Positions 56,742-64,000 of a stretch of 64,000 nucleotides of DNA are shown piece by piece. The notes under the pieces are model-generated. The model saw only the letters and a program-made list of their open reading frames with translations. It searched no databases and was not told the DNA's origin. How positions within the stretch are numbered: position 1 is the first letter of the stretch; each line of letters starts with the position of its first letter. A program made the translations under genes and the position numbers. The stretch comes from Phaeocystidibacter sp965659725 (GTDB lineage: Bacteria > Bacteroidota > Bacteroidia > Flavobacteriales > Schleiferiaceae), in assembly GCA_965659725.1 (NCBI GenBank), contig CBFHXG010000010.1, forward strand, positions 1-64,000, written 5' to 3'.

Positions 56742-57290
56742 ATGAGTGACGGAAAGAAATGGTATGTAGTCCGCGCCATTAGCGGTCAGGAGAATAAGGT
56801 GAAGACCTACATCGAGAGCGAAGTAGAATACGCCGGCTTGACTGATCTTATGGGGCAAGTTTTGGTACCAACCGAGAAGGTGTACCAGATCCGCAATGGG
56901 AAGAAAGTATACAAAGAACGCAATTACTACCCTGGTTATATCATGGTAGAGGTTGTGTTGACCGGCGAAATGATCCACACGATCAAGAACGTTCAGGGTG
57001 TGATCGGATTCCTCGGCGAAACAAAAGGCGGAGATCCTGTGCCATTGAGAATGAGCGAGGTGAACCGTATGCTCGGTAAGTTCGACGAACTTGCTGAGTC
57101 TGCAGAACAGATCAACATTCCTTTCGTAGTAGGGGAAAGTGTAAAAGTGATCGATGGACCGTTCAGAGACTTCTCTGGTACGATCGAGAAGATCAATGAA
57201 GAGAAGCGAAAGCTCGAAGTTATGGTGAAGATCTTCGGTAGAAAGACACCACTCGAGTTGAGTTTCATGCAAGTAGAGAAAGAAAGTTAA
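56742..57290 (+). CDS. nusG: Transcription termination/antitermination protein NusG
   Basis: 182 residues. NGN domain KWYVVRAISGQENKVKTYIESE...VPTEKVYQIRNGKKVYKERNYYPGYIMVEV (1-110), then the KOW domain PFVVGESVKVIDGPFRDFSGTIEKINEEKRKLEVMVKIFGRKTPLELSFMQVE. It binds RNA polymerase and joins it to Rho or the ribosome. It is followed by the L11/L1 genes as in most bacteria. Confidence 0.97.
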   Translation: MSDGKKWYVVRAISGQENKVKTYIESEVEYAGLTDLMGQVLVPTEKVYQIRNGKKVYKERNYYPGYIMVEVVLTGEMIHTIKNVQGVIGFLGETKGGDPVPLRMSEVNRMLGKFDELAESAEQINIPFVVGESVKVIDGPFRDFSGTIEKINEEKRKLEVMVKIFGRKTPLELSFMQVEKES

Positions 57291-57373
57291 AACGAGATGT
57301 GAGCTCGTTCGACCCGAGGAAGCTTCCACCCGAAGGTCATGCACGCTTAACTCATTTATAAAGAACTGCAACA
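57291..57373 (+). promoter_or_regulatory. Structured rplK leader, possible L1 binding site
   Basis: AACGAG (57291-57296) pairs with CTCGTT (57304-57309). Next, GACC (57311-57314) and GGTC (57335-57338) flank GGAAGCTTCC with an uneven internal loop. In other bacteria L1 represses its own operon by binding such a leader. I did not recognise the precise L1 motif. Confidence 0.35.
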
Positions 57374-57811
57374 ATGGCAAAAGAGGTAAGTGCACTTATT
57401 AAGCTGCAAGTTCGCGGTGGTGCTGCTAACCCTTCGCCTCCAGTGGGTCCTGCCCTAGGAGCGAAAGGTGTCAACATCATGGAATTTTGCAAGCAATTTA
57501 ATGCAAGAACCCAAGACAAACAAGGCAAACTTCTGCCGGTTGTTATCACGGTTTACGCGGACAAGTCTTTCGATTTTATCGTTAAGACTCCACCTGCAGC
57601 CGTACAATTGATGGAAGCAGCCAAGATTAAAAAAGGATCTTCTGAGTCTAACCGTGTCAAAGTGGCCAAAGTAACTTGGGATCAAGTTCGCACGATCGCT
57701 GAAGACAAGATGCCAGACTTGAACTGTTTTACCGTAGAAAGTGCGATGAGCATGGTAGCCGGTACAGCACGTTCAATGGGTATCACGGTAACCGGCCCGA
57801 AGCCGTTCTAA
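57374..57811 (+). CDS. rplK: 50S ribosomal protein uL11
   Basis: 145 residues: KEVSALIKLQVRGGAANPSPPVGPALGAKGVNIMEFCKQFN at the start, the PVVITVYADKSFDFIVKTPPAAVQLMEAA segment, and the rRNA-binding C-terminal domain with GTARSMGITVTG. Part of the GTPase-associated stalk base, in contact with L10. Its leader may bind L1. rplA follows after 18 bases. Confidence 0.98.
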   Translation: MAKEVSALIKLQVRGGAANPSPPVGPALGAKGVNIMEFCKQFNARTQDKQGKLLPVVITVYADKSFDFIVKTPPAAVQLMEAAKIKKGSSESNRVKVAKVTWDQVRTIAEDKMPDLNCFTVESAMSMVAGTARSMGITVTGPKPF

Positions 57812-57829
57812 CGCAATAAAGCATTGGAG

Positions 57830-58519
57830 ATGGGAAAATTGACCAAAAAGCAGAAGGCTGCTGCTGAGAAGATTGAAAAAGGAAAGATGTACTCTGTTGA
57901 AGAGGCTTCTGCCCTTATCAAAGAAGTGAACACTACTAAGTTCGACGCAAGTGTTGATCTAGCCGTACGTTTGGGTGTAGACCCACGTAAAGCTAATCAA
58001 ATGGTACGTGGCGTTGTAACGCTTCCGCACGGAACAGGTAAGGACGTACGCGTTTTGGCGCTCGTTACCCCTGATAAAGAGCAAGAAGCGAAAGATGCCG
58101 GTGCCGATTTCGTTGGCTTGGATGAGTACATCGAGAAGATTAAAGGTGGTTGGACCGATGTTGATGTAATCGTTACTATGCCTGCCGTTATGGGTAAGAT
58201 TGGTCCGTTGGGCCGTGTGCTCGGACCACGTGGTTTGATGCCAAACCCTAAAACTGGTACTGTAACTATGGACGTTGCTAAGGCGATTTCTGACGTGAAA
58301 GCTGGTAAGATCGATTTCAAGGTAGATCGCTACGGTATCGTTCACGCATCTGTTGGTAAAGTGTCTTTCACTGCCGATAAGATCAAGGAAAATGCTGAAG
58401 AATTGCTCAAAACGTTGATCCGCATGAAGCCGGTGGCGGCTAAAGGAACCTACGTAAAGAGTGTATTCATGTCTAGCACGATGAGCCCGGGAATTCCGGT
58501 TGAATCGAAGTCCCTTTAA
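57830..58519 (+). CDS. rplA: 50S ribosomal protein uL1
   Basis: 229 residues from the ATG at 57830 (MGKLTKKQKAAAEKI); an in-frame TTG six bases earlier is less likely. Motifs: FDASVDLAVRLGVDPRKANQMVRGVVTLPHGTGK, GLMPNPKTGTVTMDV and the C-terminal KGTYVKSVFMSSTMSPGI. It forms the moving L1 stalk near the E site and probably controls its own operon. rplJ follows after 23 bases. Confidence 0.98.
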   Translation: MGKLTKKQKAAAEKIEKGKMYSVEEASALIKEVNTTKFDASVDLAVRLGVDPRKANQMVRGVVTLPHGTGKDVRVLALVTPDKEQEAKDAGADFVGLDEYIEKIKGGWTDVDVIVTMPAVMGKIGPLGRVLGPRGLMPNPKTGTVTMDVAKAISDVKAGKIDFKVDRYGIVHASVGKVSFTADKIKENAEELLKTLIRMKPVAAKGTYVKSVFMSSTMSPGIPVESKSL

Positions 58520-58542
58520 TTCATCTTCCAAACGACAGTGTA

Positions 58543-59067
58543 ATGACACGAGAAGAAAAGAATAAAGAAATTGATGCTCTAGTTGATATCCTAGAAGGTG
58601 TAAGTACACTTTACATCGCTGATATCGCTGGACTCGATGCTGAATCTACATCGAACTTACGTCGTCAGGCGTTCAAGAACGACATCAAGATCAGCGTCGT
58701 TAAGAACACATTGCTGAAAAAAGCCATGGAGCGCTCTGAAAAGCCTTTCGAGGATCTTTTCGTAACGCTTAAAGGCAACACCAGCATCATGGTTAGCGAA
58801 ACCGGTAACGCTCCTGCGAAACTCATCAAAGAGTTCCGCAAGAAGAGCGATAAACCACTCCTTAAAGGTGCTTACATCGAAGAGGCAGTGTATATCGGCG
58901 ACGAGAACCTTGAGGCTCTCAGCAATATTAAGAGCAAGGACGAACTCATTGGGGACGTTATCATGCTCTTGCAATCGCCTGCTAAGAACGTTATCTCTGG
59001 CCTTCAAGGTGCAGCTGGTAACAAAGTGGCAGGTTTGGTTAAAGCTCTTGAAGAAAGAGCACAGTAA
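58543..59067 (+). CDS. rplJ: 50S ribosomal protein uL10
   Basis: 174 residues: TREEKNKEIDALVDILEGVSTLYIADIAGLDAESTSNLRRQAFKNDIKISVVKNTLLKKAM, then the C-terminal helix that binds L7/L12 dimers (LVKALEERAQ). It has no long leader of the E. coli kind; only 23 bases separate it from rplA. Base of the stalk. Confidence 0.97.
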   Translation: MTREEKNKEIDALVDILEGVSTLYIADIAGLDAESTSNLRRQAFKNDIKISVVKNTLLKKAMERSEKPFEDLFVTLKGNTSIMVSETGNAPAKLIKEFRKKSDKPLLKGAYIEEAVYIGDENLEALSNIKSKDELIGDVIMLLQSPAKNVISGLQGAAGNKVAGLVKALEERAQ

Positions 59068-59126
59068 TTTTTGTACGCACTCAGCTTCCAAATACGCGTA
59101 AGTTTAAACAATAAAAAGAAGTCAAA

Positions 59127-59504
59127 ATGGCTGATATCAAAGAATTGGGCGAAGCCCTCGTAAACCTCACCGTAAAAGAGGTAAACGAACTCGCTACATA
59201 CCTCAAAGAAGAGCATGGCATCGAGCCTGCTGCTGCTGCTGTTGCTGTTGCTGGTCCTGCCGGCGGTGGTGAAGCCGGAGGTGGCGAGGAGAAATCAGAA
59301 TTTGACGTCATTCTTAAAGCCGCTGGTGGCTCTAAGCTTGCAGTTGTGAAATTGGTTAAGGAAATGACCGGTCTCGGACTGAAAGAAGCGAAGGAGAAGG
59401 TAGATAACGCACCTGCAGCAATTAAGGAAGGCGTTGCCAAGGACGAGGCAGAAGCCCTCAAGGCTCAGCTTGAAGAAGCTGGTGCCGAGGTAGAGCTAAA
59501 GTAA
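59127..59504 (+). CDS. rplL: 50S ribosomal protein bL12
   Basis: 125 residues. N-terminal dimerisation helices (MADIKELGEALVNLTVKEVNELATYLKEEHGIEPAAA), an Ala/Gly/Pro hinge, and the C-terminal factor-binding domain (EFDVILKAAGGSKLAVVKLVKEMTGLGLKEAKEKVDNAPAAIKEG...EEAGAEVELK). Multiple copies recruit translation factors. The hinge is unusually Gly-rich (GPAGGGEAGGGEE). An intercistronic hairpin lies before rpoB. Confidence 0.98.
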   Translation: MADIKELGEALVNLTVKEVNELATYLKEEHGIEPAAAAVAVAGPAGGGEAGGGEEKSEFDVILKAAGGSKLAVVKLVKEMTGLGLKEAKEKVDNAPAAIKEGVAKDEAEALKAQLEEAGAEVELK

Positions 59505-59525
59505 GCTCTCCCCCTGGAACAGTAA

Positions 59526-59577
59526 GGTTTAGGTCTTTCCTGGCGGTACAACGTCAGGATGGGCCTAGACCCTTTTG
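59526..59577 (+). terminator. Long hairpin between rplL and rpoB, probable attenuator or processing site
   Basis: GGTTTAGG (59526-59533) pairs with CCTAGACC (59564-59571) and the inner stem TCCTGGCG (59538-59545) with CGTCAGGA (59552-59559), loop GTACAA. CCTTTTGTG follows. Partial termination or RNase cutting between rplL and rpoB is well known in other bacteria and would lower rpoBC against the ribosomal genes. Confidence 0.6.
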
Positions 59578-59602
59578 TGTATAAATTAACATTGCTTCTA
59601 TA

Positions 59603-62600
59603 ATGGCGAATCCTCTGGCGCACGAATCGGATAGGATCAGCTTTGCATCGACACTTGCCCAAGCCGGTTACCCGGATTTCTTGGACATTCAGCTGAAATC
59701 CTTCCAGGACTTCTTTCAAATAGAAACCAAACCGGAAGAGCGAAACAGTGAGGGGCTCTACAAAACCTTTGCTGAGAACTTCCCAATAACGGATGCGAGA
59801 AATCAATTCGTATTGGAGTTCATCGACTACTTCATCGATCCACCTCGATATTCAGAGATCGAGTGCATCGAGCGTGGTCTTACCTTTAGCGTTCCGTTGA
59901 AGGCCAGACTCAAATTATACTGCACAGATCCAGAGCACGAAGATTTCGAAACGATCGTGCAGGATGTGTTCTTGGGTTCTATCCCATACATGACCCCAAG
60001 AGGGACATTCATCATTAACGGTGCTGAGCGTATTGTCGTTTCTCAGCTTCACCGTTCTCCAGGTGTATTCTTCGGCCAAAGCTTCCACGCGAACGGTACC
60101 AAGCTTTATTCAGCTCGTATCATTCCATTCAAAGGTTCTTGGATCGAATTTGCAACTGATATCAACAGCGTAATGTACGCGTACATCGATCGAAAGAAGA
60201 AGCTTCCGGTTACTACCTTGCTTCGTTCTATCGGTTATGAGCGCGATAAAGATATTCTCGAGATCTTCGACTTGGCAGAGGAAGTCAAGGTTTCGAAAAC
60301 CGCATTGAAAAGAGTTGTTGGAAGACGACTCGCAGCCCGGGTCCTCAAGACATGGATCGAAGATTTTGTAGATGAAGATACAGGTGAAGTAGTATCCATC
60401 GAGCGTAACGAAGTTGTCCTCGATCGCGATACACTCATCGAAAAGGATCACCTCGATGTTATCCTCGACGCCGAAGTGTCCCACATCCTCCTTCATAAGG
60501 AAGATGTAGAGAGCAGCGAGTATGCCATCATCTACAACACACTTCAAAAAGACCCTACCAACTCAGAGAAGGAAGCCGTAGAACACATCTATCGCCAACT
60601 TCGTAACGCCGAACCACCTGATGAGGAAACCGCTCGTGGTATCATCGATAAGCTCTTCTTCAGTGAGCAGCGTTACAACCTCGGTGAAGTAGGTCGCTAC
60701 CGTTTGAACAAGAAACTCGGTCTCGATATCGAAAGCGATATCCAAGTCCTTACCAAAGACGATATCATCAATATCATCCGCTACCTGATCCAATTGATCA
60801 ATTCAAAGGCGGAAGTAGATGATATCGACCACTTGTCAAACCGTCGCGTTCGTACCGTAGGTGAGCAAATGGCCAACCAATTCGGTGTGGGTCTTGCCCG
60901 CATGGCTAGAACCATTCGTGAGCGCATGAACGTTCGCGATAATGAGGTGTTCACGCCAATCGATTTGATCAATGCGAAGACCTTGAGCTCGGTGATCAAC
61001 TCGTTCTTCGGAACCAACCAGCTCAGCCAGTTCATGGACCAAACCAATCCGCTTTCGGAGATCACGCACAAGCGTCGTCTTTCTGCACTCGGACCAGGTG
61101 GTTTGAGTCGTGAGCGCGCAGGCTTCGAAGTACGTGACGTTCACTACACACACTATGGTCGCTTGTGTCCGATCGAAACCCCAGAAGGTCCAAACATTGG
61201 TCTGATCTCTTCTTTGTGTGTTTACGCGAAAGTGAACAACATGGGCTTCATCGAAACTCCATACCGCAAGGTAGAAGAAGGTAAAGTTCGTCTCGATTCT
61301 GATCCTATCTACCTAAGCGCTGAGGAGGAGGAAGAAAAGGTAATCGCTCAGGCCAATGCACCTCTTAAAAAGGACGGTTCATTCGAGAATAATCGTGTGA
61401 AGGTTCGTGATGAAGGTGACTTCCCAGTACTCGAACCTGAGCAGATCAATTATATGGACGTCGCTCCAAACCAGATTGCATCTATCTCGGCATCACTCAT
61501 TCCATTCTTGGAGCACGATGATGCGAACCGTGCATTGATGGGATCTAACATGATGCGTCAGGCAGTTCCACTTTTGCGTCCAGATCGTCCTATCGTAGGT
61601 ACAGGTCTTGAAGGCCACGTTGCACGTGATTCTCGTGTACTCGCTCAAGCAGAAGGAGACGGAGTTGTTGAATTCGTAGACGCTCGTGAGATCCACATCC
61701 GTTACGATCTTACCGATGAAGAGCGCTTGGTTAGCTTCAATGATGATGTGAAGAAATATCACCTCACCAAGTTCTTGAAGACCAACCAAAGCACAACCAT
61801 CACGTTGCGTCCTATCGTATCGAAAGGTGAGCGCGTTAAGAAAGGTCAGATCCTTTGTCAAGGTTATGGTACCGAAAAAGGCGACCTCGCATTGGGTAGA
61901 AACCTACTCGTAGCGTTCATGCCTTGGAAGGGTTACAACTTCGAGGATGCGATCGTTATCAACGAAAAGGTAGTTCGTGATGATATCTTCACATCTATCC
62001 ACGTTGATGAATACACGCTAGAAGTTCGTGATACCAAGTTGGGTATGGAGGAATTGACCTCTGATATTCCTAACGTTTCTGAAGAGGCTACAAAAGACCT
62101 CGACGAGAATGGTATCATCCGCATCGGAGCTGAAGTGAAGCCTGGAGATATCTTGATTGGTAAGATCACTCCTAAGGGTGAAAGCGATCCTTCTCCAGAA
62201 GAAAAGCTTCTCCGCGCGATCTTTGGTGATAAAGCCGGTGATGTTAAAGATGCATCGTTGAAAGCATCTCCTTCATTGTCGGGTGTAGTGATCAACAAGA
62301 AGTTGTTCTCTCGCGCCGTGAAGGACAAGCGTCAACGTGCACAAGATAAAGAGGAACTAGAAGTGATCGAGCTGGAATTCAACAGCCAACTCGAAGGCGT
62401 TCGCGGTATCTTTATCGAGAAATTGTCACAACTCGTCGCTGGAAAGACCTGTCAAGGTATCACCAACGACCTGAACGAAGACGTAATTCCGAAGGGTACG
62501 AAGTTCACTCAGAAGGTGTTGAATAGCATCGAAGACTTTACTCGTATCACCGGCGGTACATGGACGACCGACGCGGATAAGAATGCGTTGATCCTCGACC

Positions 62601-63421
62601 TTCTTCACAATTACAAGATCAAGGTGAACGACCTTACCGGTGTATACCGTCGTAAAAAGTTCCAGATCTCTGTAGGCGATGAATTACCATCAGGAATTAT
62701 CAAACTTGCTAAGGTTTATATCGCTAAGAAGCGTAAACTAAAAGTAGGTGATAAAATGGCGGGTCGCCACGGTAACAAAGGTATCGTTGCCAAGATCGTA
62801 CGCGAAGAAGATATGCCATTCCTAGAGGATGGAACGCCAGTGGATATCGTATTGAATCCATTAGGTGTACCTTCTCGTATGAACATCGGTCAGATATACG
62901 AAACCGTATTGGGCTGGGCTGGTAAGAAGCTCAATAAGCACTACGCTACTCCGATCTTTGATGGAGCCACTTTGGACGACATCAAGAAGGAAACAGAAGC
63001 AGCAGGTGTGCCTGAATACGGCCATACGTTCTTGTTCGATGGTGGTACGGGCCAGCGTTTCGACCAAAAAGCAACTGTGGGTGTGATCTACATGCTCAAG
63101 TTGGGTCACATGGTAGACGACAAGATGCACGCTCGTTCCATCGGACCATACTCACTCATTACTCAACAGCCATTGGGTGGTAAAGCCCAGTTCGGTGGTC
63201 AGCGTTTTGGTGAGATGGAGGTTTGGGCACTCGAAGCATTCGGTGCTTCCAACATCTTGCGTGAAATCCTCACTGTTAAGTCCGATGACGTTGTAGGTCG
63301 TGCGAAGACCTACGAAACCATCGTGAAAGGTGAGCGAATGCCAGAACCGGGTATTCCAGAGTCGTTCAACGTATTGTTGCACGAACTTCAGGGACTCGGA
63401 CTTAAGATTACTTTGGACTAA
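59603..63421 (+). CDS. rpoB: DNA-directed RNA polymerase subunit beta
   Basis: 1272 residues. Family landmarks in order: SFQDFF near the start, PYMTPRGTFIINGAERIVVSQLHRSPGVFF, the rifampicin region FGTNQLSQFMDQTNPLSEITHKRRLSALGPGGLSRERAGFEVRD with wild-type-like residues, THYGRLCPIETPEGPNIGLI, GRNLLVAFMPWKGYNFEDAIVINEKVV, KLKVGDKMAGRHGNKG and GGKAQFGGQRFGEMEVWALEAFGA. It is the catalytic partner of beta'. Length is usual for Bacteroidota, with an insert around 240-370. rpoC follows after a hairpin. Confidence 0.99.
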   Translation: MANPLAHESDRISFASTLAQAGYPDFLDIQLKSFQDFFQIETKPEERNSEGLYKTFAENFPITDARNQFVLEFIDYFIDPPRYSEIECIERGLTFSVPLKARLKLYCTDPEHEDFETIVQDVFLGSIPYMTPRGTFIINGAERIVVSQLHRSPGVFFGQSFHANGTKLYSARIIPFKGSWIEFATDINSVMYAYIDRKKKLPVTTLLRSIGYERDKDILEIFDLAEEVKVSKTALKRVVGRRLAARVLKTWIEDFVDEDTGEVVSIERNEVVLDRDTLIEKDHLDVILDAEVSHILLHKEDVESSEYAIIYNTLQKDPTNSEKEAVEHIYRQLRNAEPPDEETARGIIDKLFFSEQRYNLGEVGRYRLNKKLGLDIESDIQVLTKDDIINIIRYLIQLINSKAEVDDIDHLSNRRVRTVGEQMANQFGVGLARMARTIRERMNVRDNEVFTPIDLINAKTLSSVINSFFGTNQLSQFMDQTNPLSEITHKRRLSALGPGGLSRERAGFEVRDVHYTHYGRLCPIETPEGPNIGLISSLCVYAKVNNMGFIETPYRKVEEGKVRLDSDPIYLSAEEEEEKVIAQANAPLKKDGSFENNRVKVRDEGDFPVLEPEQINYMDVAPNQIASISASLIPFLEHDDANRALMGSNMMRQAVPLLRPDRPIVGTGLEGHVARDSRVLAQAEGDGVVEFVDAREIHIRYDLTDEERLVSFNDDVKKYHLTKFLKTNQSTTITLRPIVSKGERVKKGQILCQGYGTEKGDLALGRNLLVAFMPWKGYNFEDAIVINEKVVRDDIFTSIHVDEYTLEVRDTKLGMEELTSDIPNVSEEATKDLDENGIIRIGAEVKPGDILIGKITPKGESDPSPEEKLLRAIFGDKAGDVKDASLKASPSLSGVVINKKLFSRAVKDKRQRAQDKEELEVIELEFNSQLEGVRGIFIEKLSQLVAGKTCQGITNDLNEDVIPKGTKFTQKVLNSIEDFTRITGGTWTTDADKNALILDLLHNYKIKVNDLTGVYRRKKFQISVGDELPSGIIKLAKVYIAKKRKLKVGDKMAGRHGNKGIVAKIVREEDMPFLEDGTPVDIVLNPLGVPSRMNIGQIYETVLGWAGKKLNKHYATPIFDGATLDDIKKETEAAGVPEYGHTFLFDGGTGQRFDQKATVGVIYMLKLGHMVDDKMHARSIGPYSLITQQPLGGKAQFGGQRFGEMEVWALEAFGASNILREILTVKSDDVVGRAKTYETIVKGERMPEPGIPESFNVLLHELQGLGLKITLD

Positions 63422-63466
63422 AGGAAAAGATTCCGTCCCGGTTGTATGACTGGGACGGGACTTCCT
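63422..63466 (+). other. Hairpin between rpoB and rpoC
   Basis: CCGTCCCGG (63433-63441) pairs with CTGGGACGG (63450-63458) with one G-T; an outer AGGAA/TTCCT stem (63422-63426 with 63462-63466) closes it. It lacks a proper T run, so processing or stabilisation is more likely than termination. Confidence 0.55.
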
Positions 63467-63490
63467 AATAATTTTTAATCCTCGCGTACA

Positions 63491-64000
63491 ATGGCTCTAC
63501 GAAAAGGAGATCAAAACACCAACAGCGGATTCAACACGATTACTATCAGCTTGGCATCGCCTGAGTATCTACTCGAGCGTTCAAGCGGAGAGGTGTTGAA
63601 GCCCGAGACCATTAACTATCGTACGCACAAGCCTGAAAGAGACGGCCTCTTCTGTGAGCGCATCTTCGGGCCTGTGAAGGACTACGAGTGTGCTTGTGGC
63701 AAGTACAAGCGTATTCGTTATAAGGGAATCGTCTGCGACCGTTGTGGTGTAGAGGTTACCGAAAAGAAAGTACGTCGTGAGCGCATCGGACACATCAGCT
63801 TGGTGGTTCCTGTAGCTCACATTTGGTATTTCCGCTCATTGCCAAATAAGATCGGATACTTGCTCGGACTTCCAAGCAAGAAGCTAGATATGATCATTTA
63901 CTACGAGCGTTACGTGGTTATCCAACCAGCAGACGCAGTAGATAATGAAGGAAACCCATTGGAGTTCATGCAGTACTTGACCGAAGAGGAGTATCTCGAT
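63491..64000 (+). CDS. rpoC: DNA-directed RNA polymerase subunit beta', 3'-truncated by window edge
   Basis: 170 codons visible, open to the window end. The start ATG at 63491 gives MALRKGDQNTNSGFNTITISLASPEYLLERSSGEVLKPETINYRTHKPERDGLFCERIFGPVKDYEC, the standard N-terminus of Bacteroidota RpoC. The zinc-binding cysteines are present as CACGKYKR and CDRCGVEV. VRRERIGHISLVVPVAHIWYFRSLPNKIGYLLGL follows. It forms the active site with beta; the NADFDGD motif lies beyond the window. Confidence 0.98.
   Translation, partial: MALRKGDQNTNSGFNTITISLASPEYLLERSSGEVLKPETINYRTHKPERDGLFCERIFGPVKDYECACGKYKRIRYKGIVCDRCGVEVTEKKVRRERIGHISLVVPVAHIWYFRSLPNKIGYLLGLPSKKLDMIIYYERYVVIQPADAVDNEGNPLEFMQYLTEEEYLD

Noticed and set aside
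59081..59461. Long antisense ORFs over ribosomal protein and rpoB genes
   Set aside because: They mirror the codon bias of strongly expressed genes on the plus strand and have no start context or domains.
61008..61110. Rifampicin-resistance changes in rpoB
   Set aside because: The region FGTNQLSQFMDQTNPLSEITHKRRLSALG keeps the sensitive-type residues at the usual resistance positions.
1..64000. CRISPR arrays, insertion sequences, prophage or toxin-antitoxin pairs
   Set aside because: I saw no regular repeat-spacer arrays, transposases, integrases other than Xer, phage structural genes or small toxin pairs.

Overview
The window reads as chromosomal DNA from a Bacteroidota member, most likely order Flavobacteriales; the family cannot be fixed from sequence alone. 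The evidence is: three proteins with type IX secretion (T9SS) sorting domains and a fourth with a related C-terminus; a fused SecDF; a type III glutamine synthetase; TonB-dependent receptors with an N-terminal carboxypeptidase-regulatory domain; promoters of the TTG-N19/22-TAnnTTTG type; tRNA genes without encoded CCA; and almost no Shine-Dalgarno sequences except a strong one in front of rpsU.

Layout. 1-5732: the end of a surface adhesin-like gene, small exported proteins, yihY-nadC facing rlmH-holA. 5812-11655: a TonB-dependent receptor, then pyrG-yidC. 11756-20426: an envelope block with small exported or lipoproteins, an EEP-family nuclease-like protein divergent from a PAP2 phosphatase, queA, two glycosyltransferases and ftsE. 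20609-25449: a very large TPR protein translationally coupled to an outer-membrane barrel. 25605-38086: the gyrB...mdh...secDF-tatA-antiporter series, interrupted by opposite-strand accessory genes (a PQQ-like lipoprotein, a DCC-family protein and an FG-GAP T9SS protein) and a 440-base gene-free stretch. 38241-43060: glutamine synthetase III and a PorE-like OmpA protein. 43122-46194: the tightly overlapped purM-prfA-pyrF operon. 46508-52823: tandem PKD-like exported proteins, DUF2851-PspC, a sodium:alanine symporter with an extra extracytoplasmic domain, and a helix-hairpin-helix protein. 52883-64000: the translation and transcription core rpsU, xerC, hpf, four tRNAs, tuf, tRNA-Trp, secE, nusG, rplK, rplA, rplJ, rplL, rpoB and the start of rpoC.

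How it fits together. Most genes are housekeeping: protein synthesis, protein export (SecE, SecDF, YidC, TatA), nucleotide synthesis (PyrG, PurM, PyrF) and envelope building. The exported proteins depend on the Sec machinery also encoded here and, for the sorting-domain proteins, on a T9SS that lies mainly outside the window. I did not find a convincing new defence or metabolic system, CRISPR array, prophage or insertion sequence.

The items most worth a second look are a transporter fused to an SprB-like surface domain, helically spaced TGTAGGA repeats before a secreted-protein locus, a 20-base motif shared by intergenic regions, an inverted repeat before the glutamine synthetase promoter, and start codons that sit directly on promoter or terminator elements.
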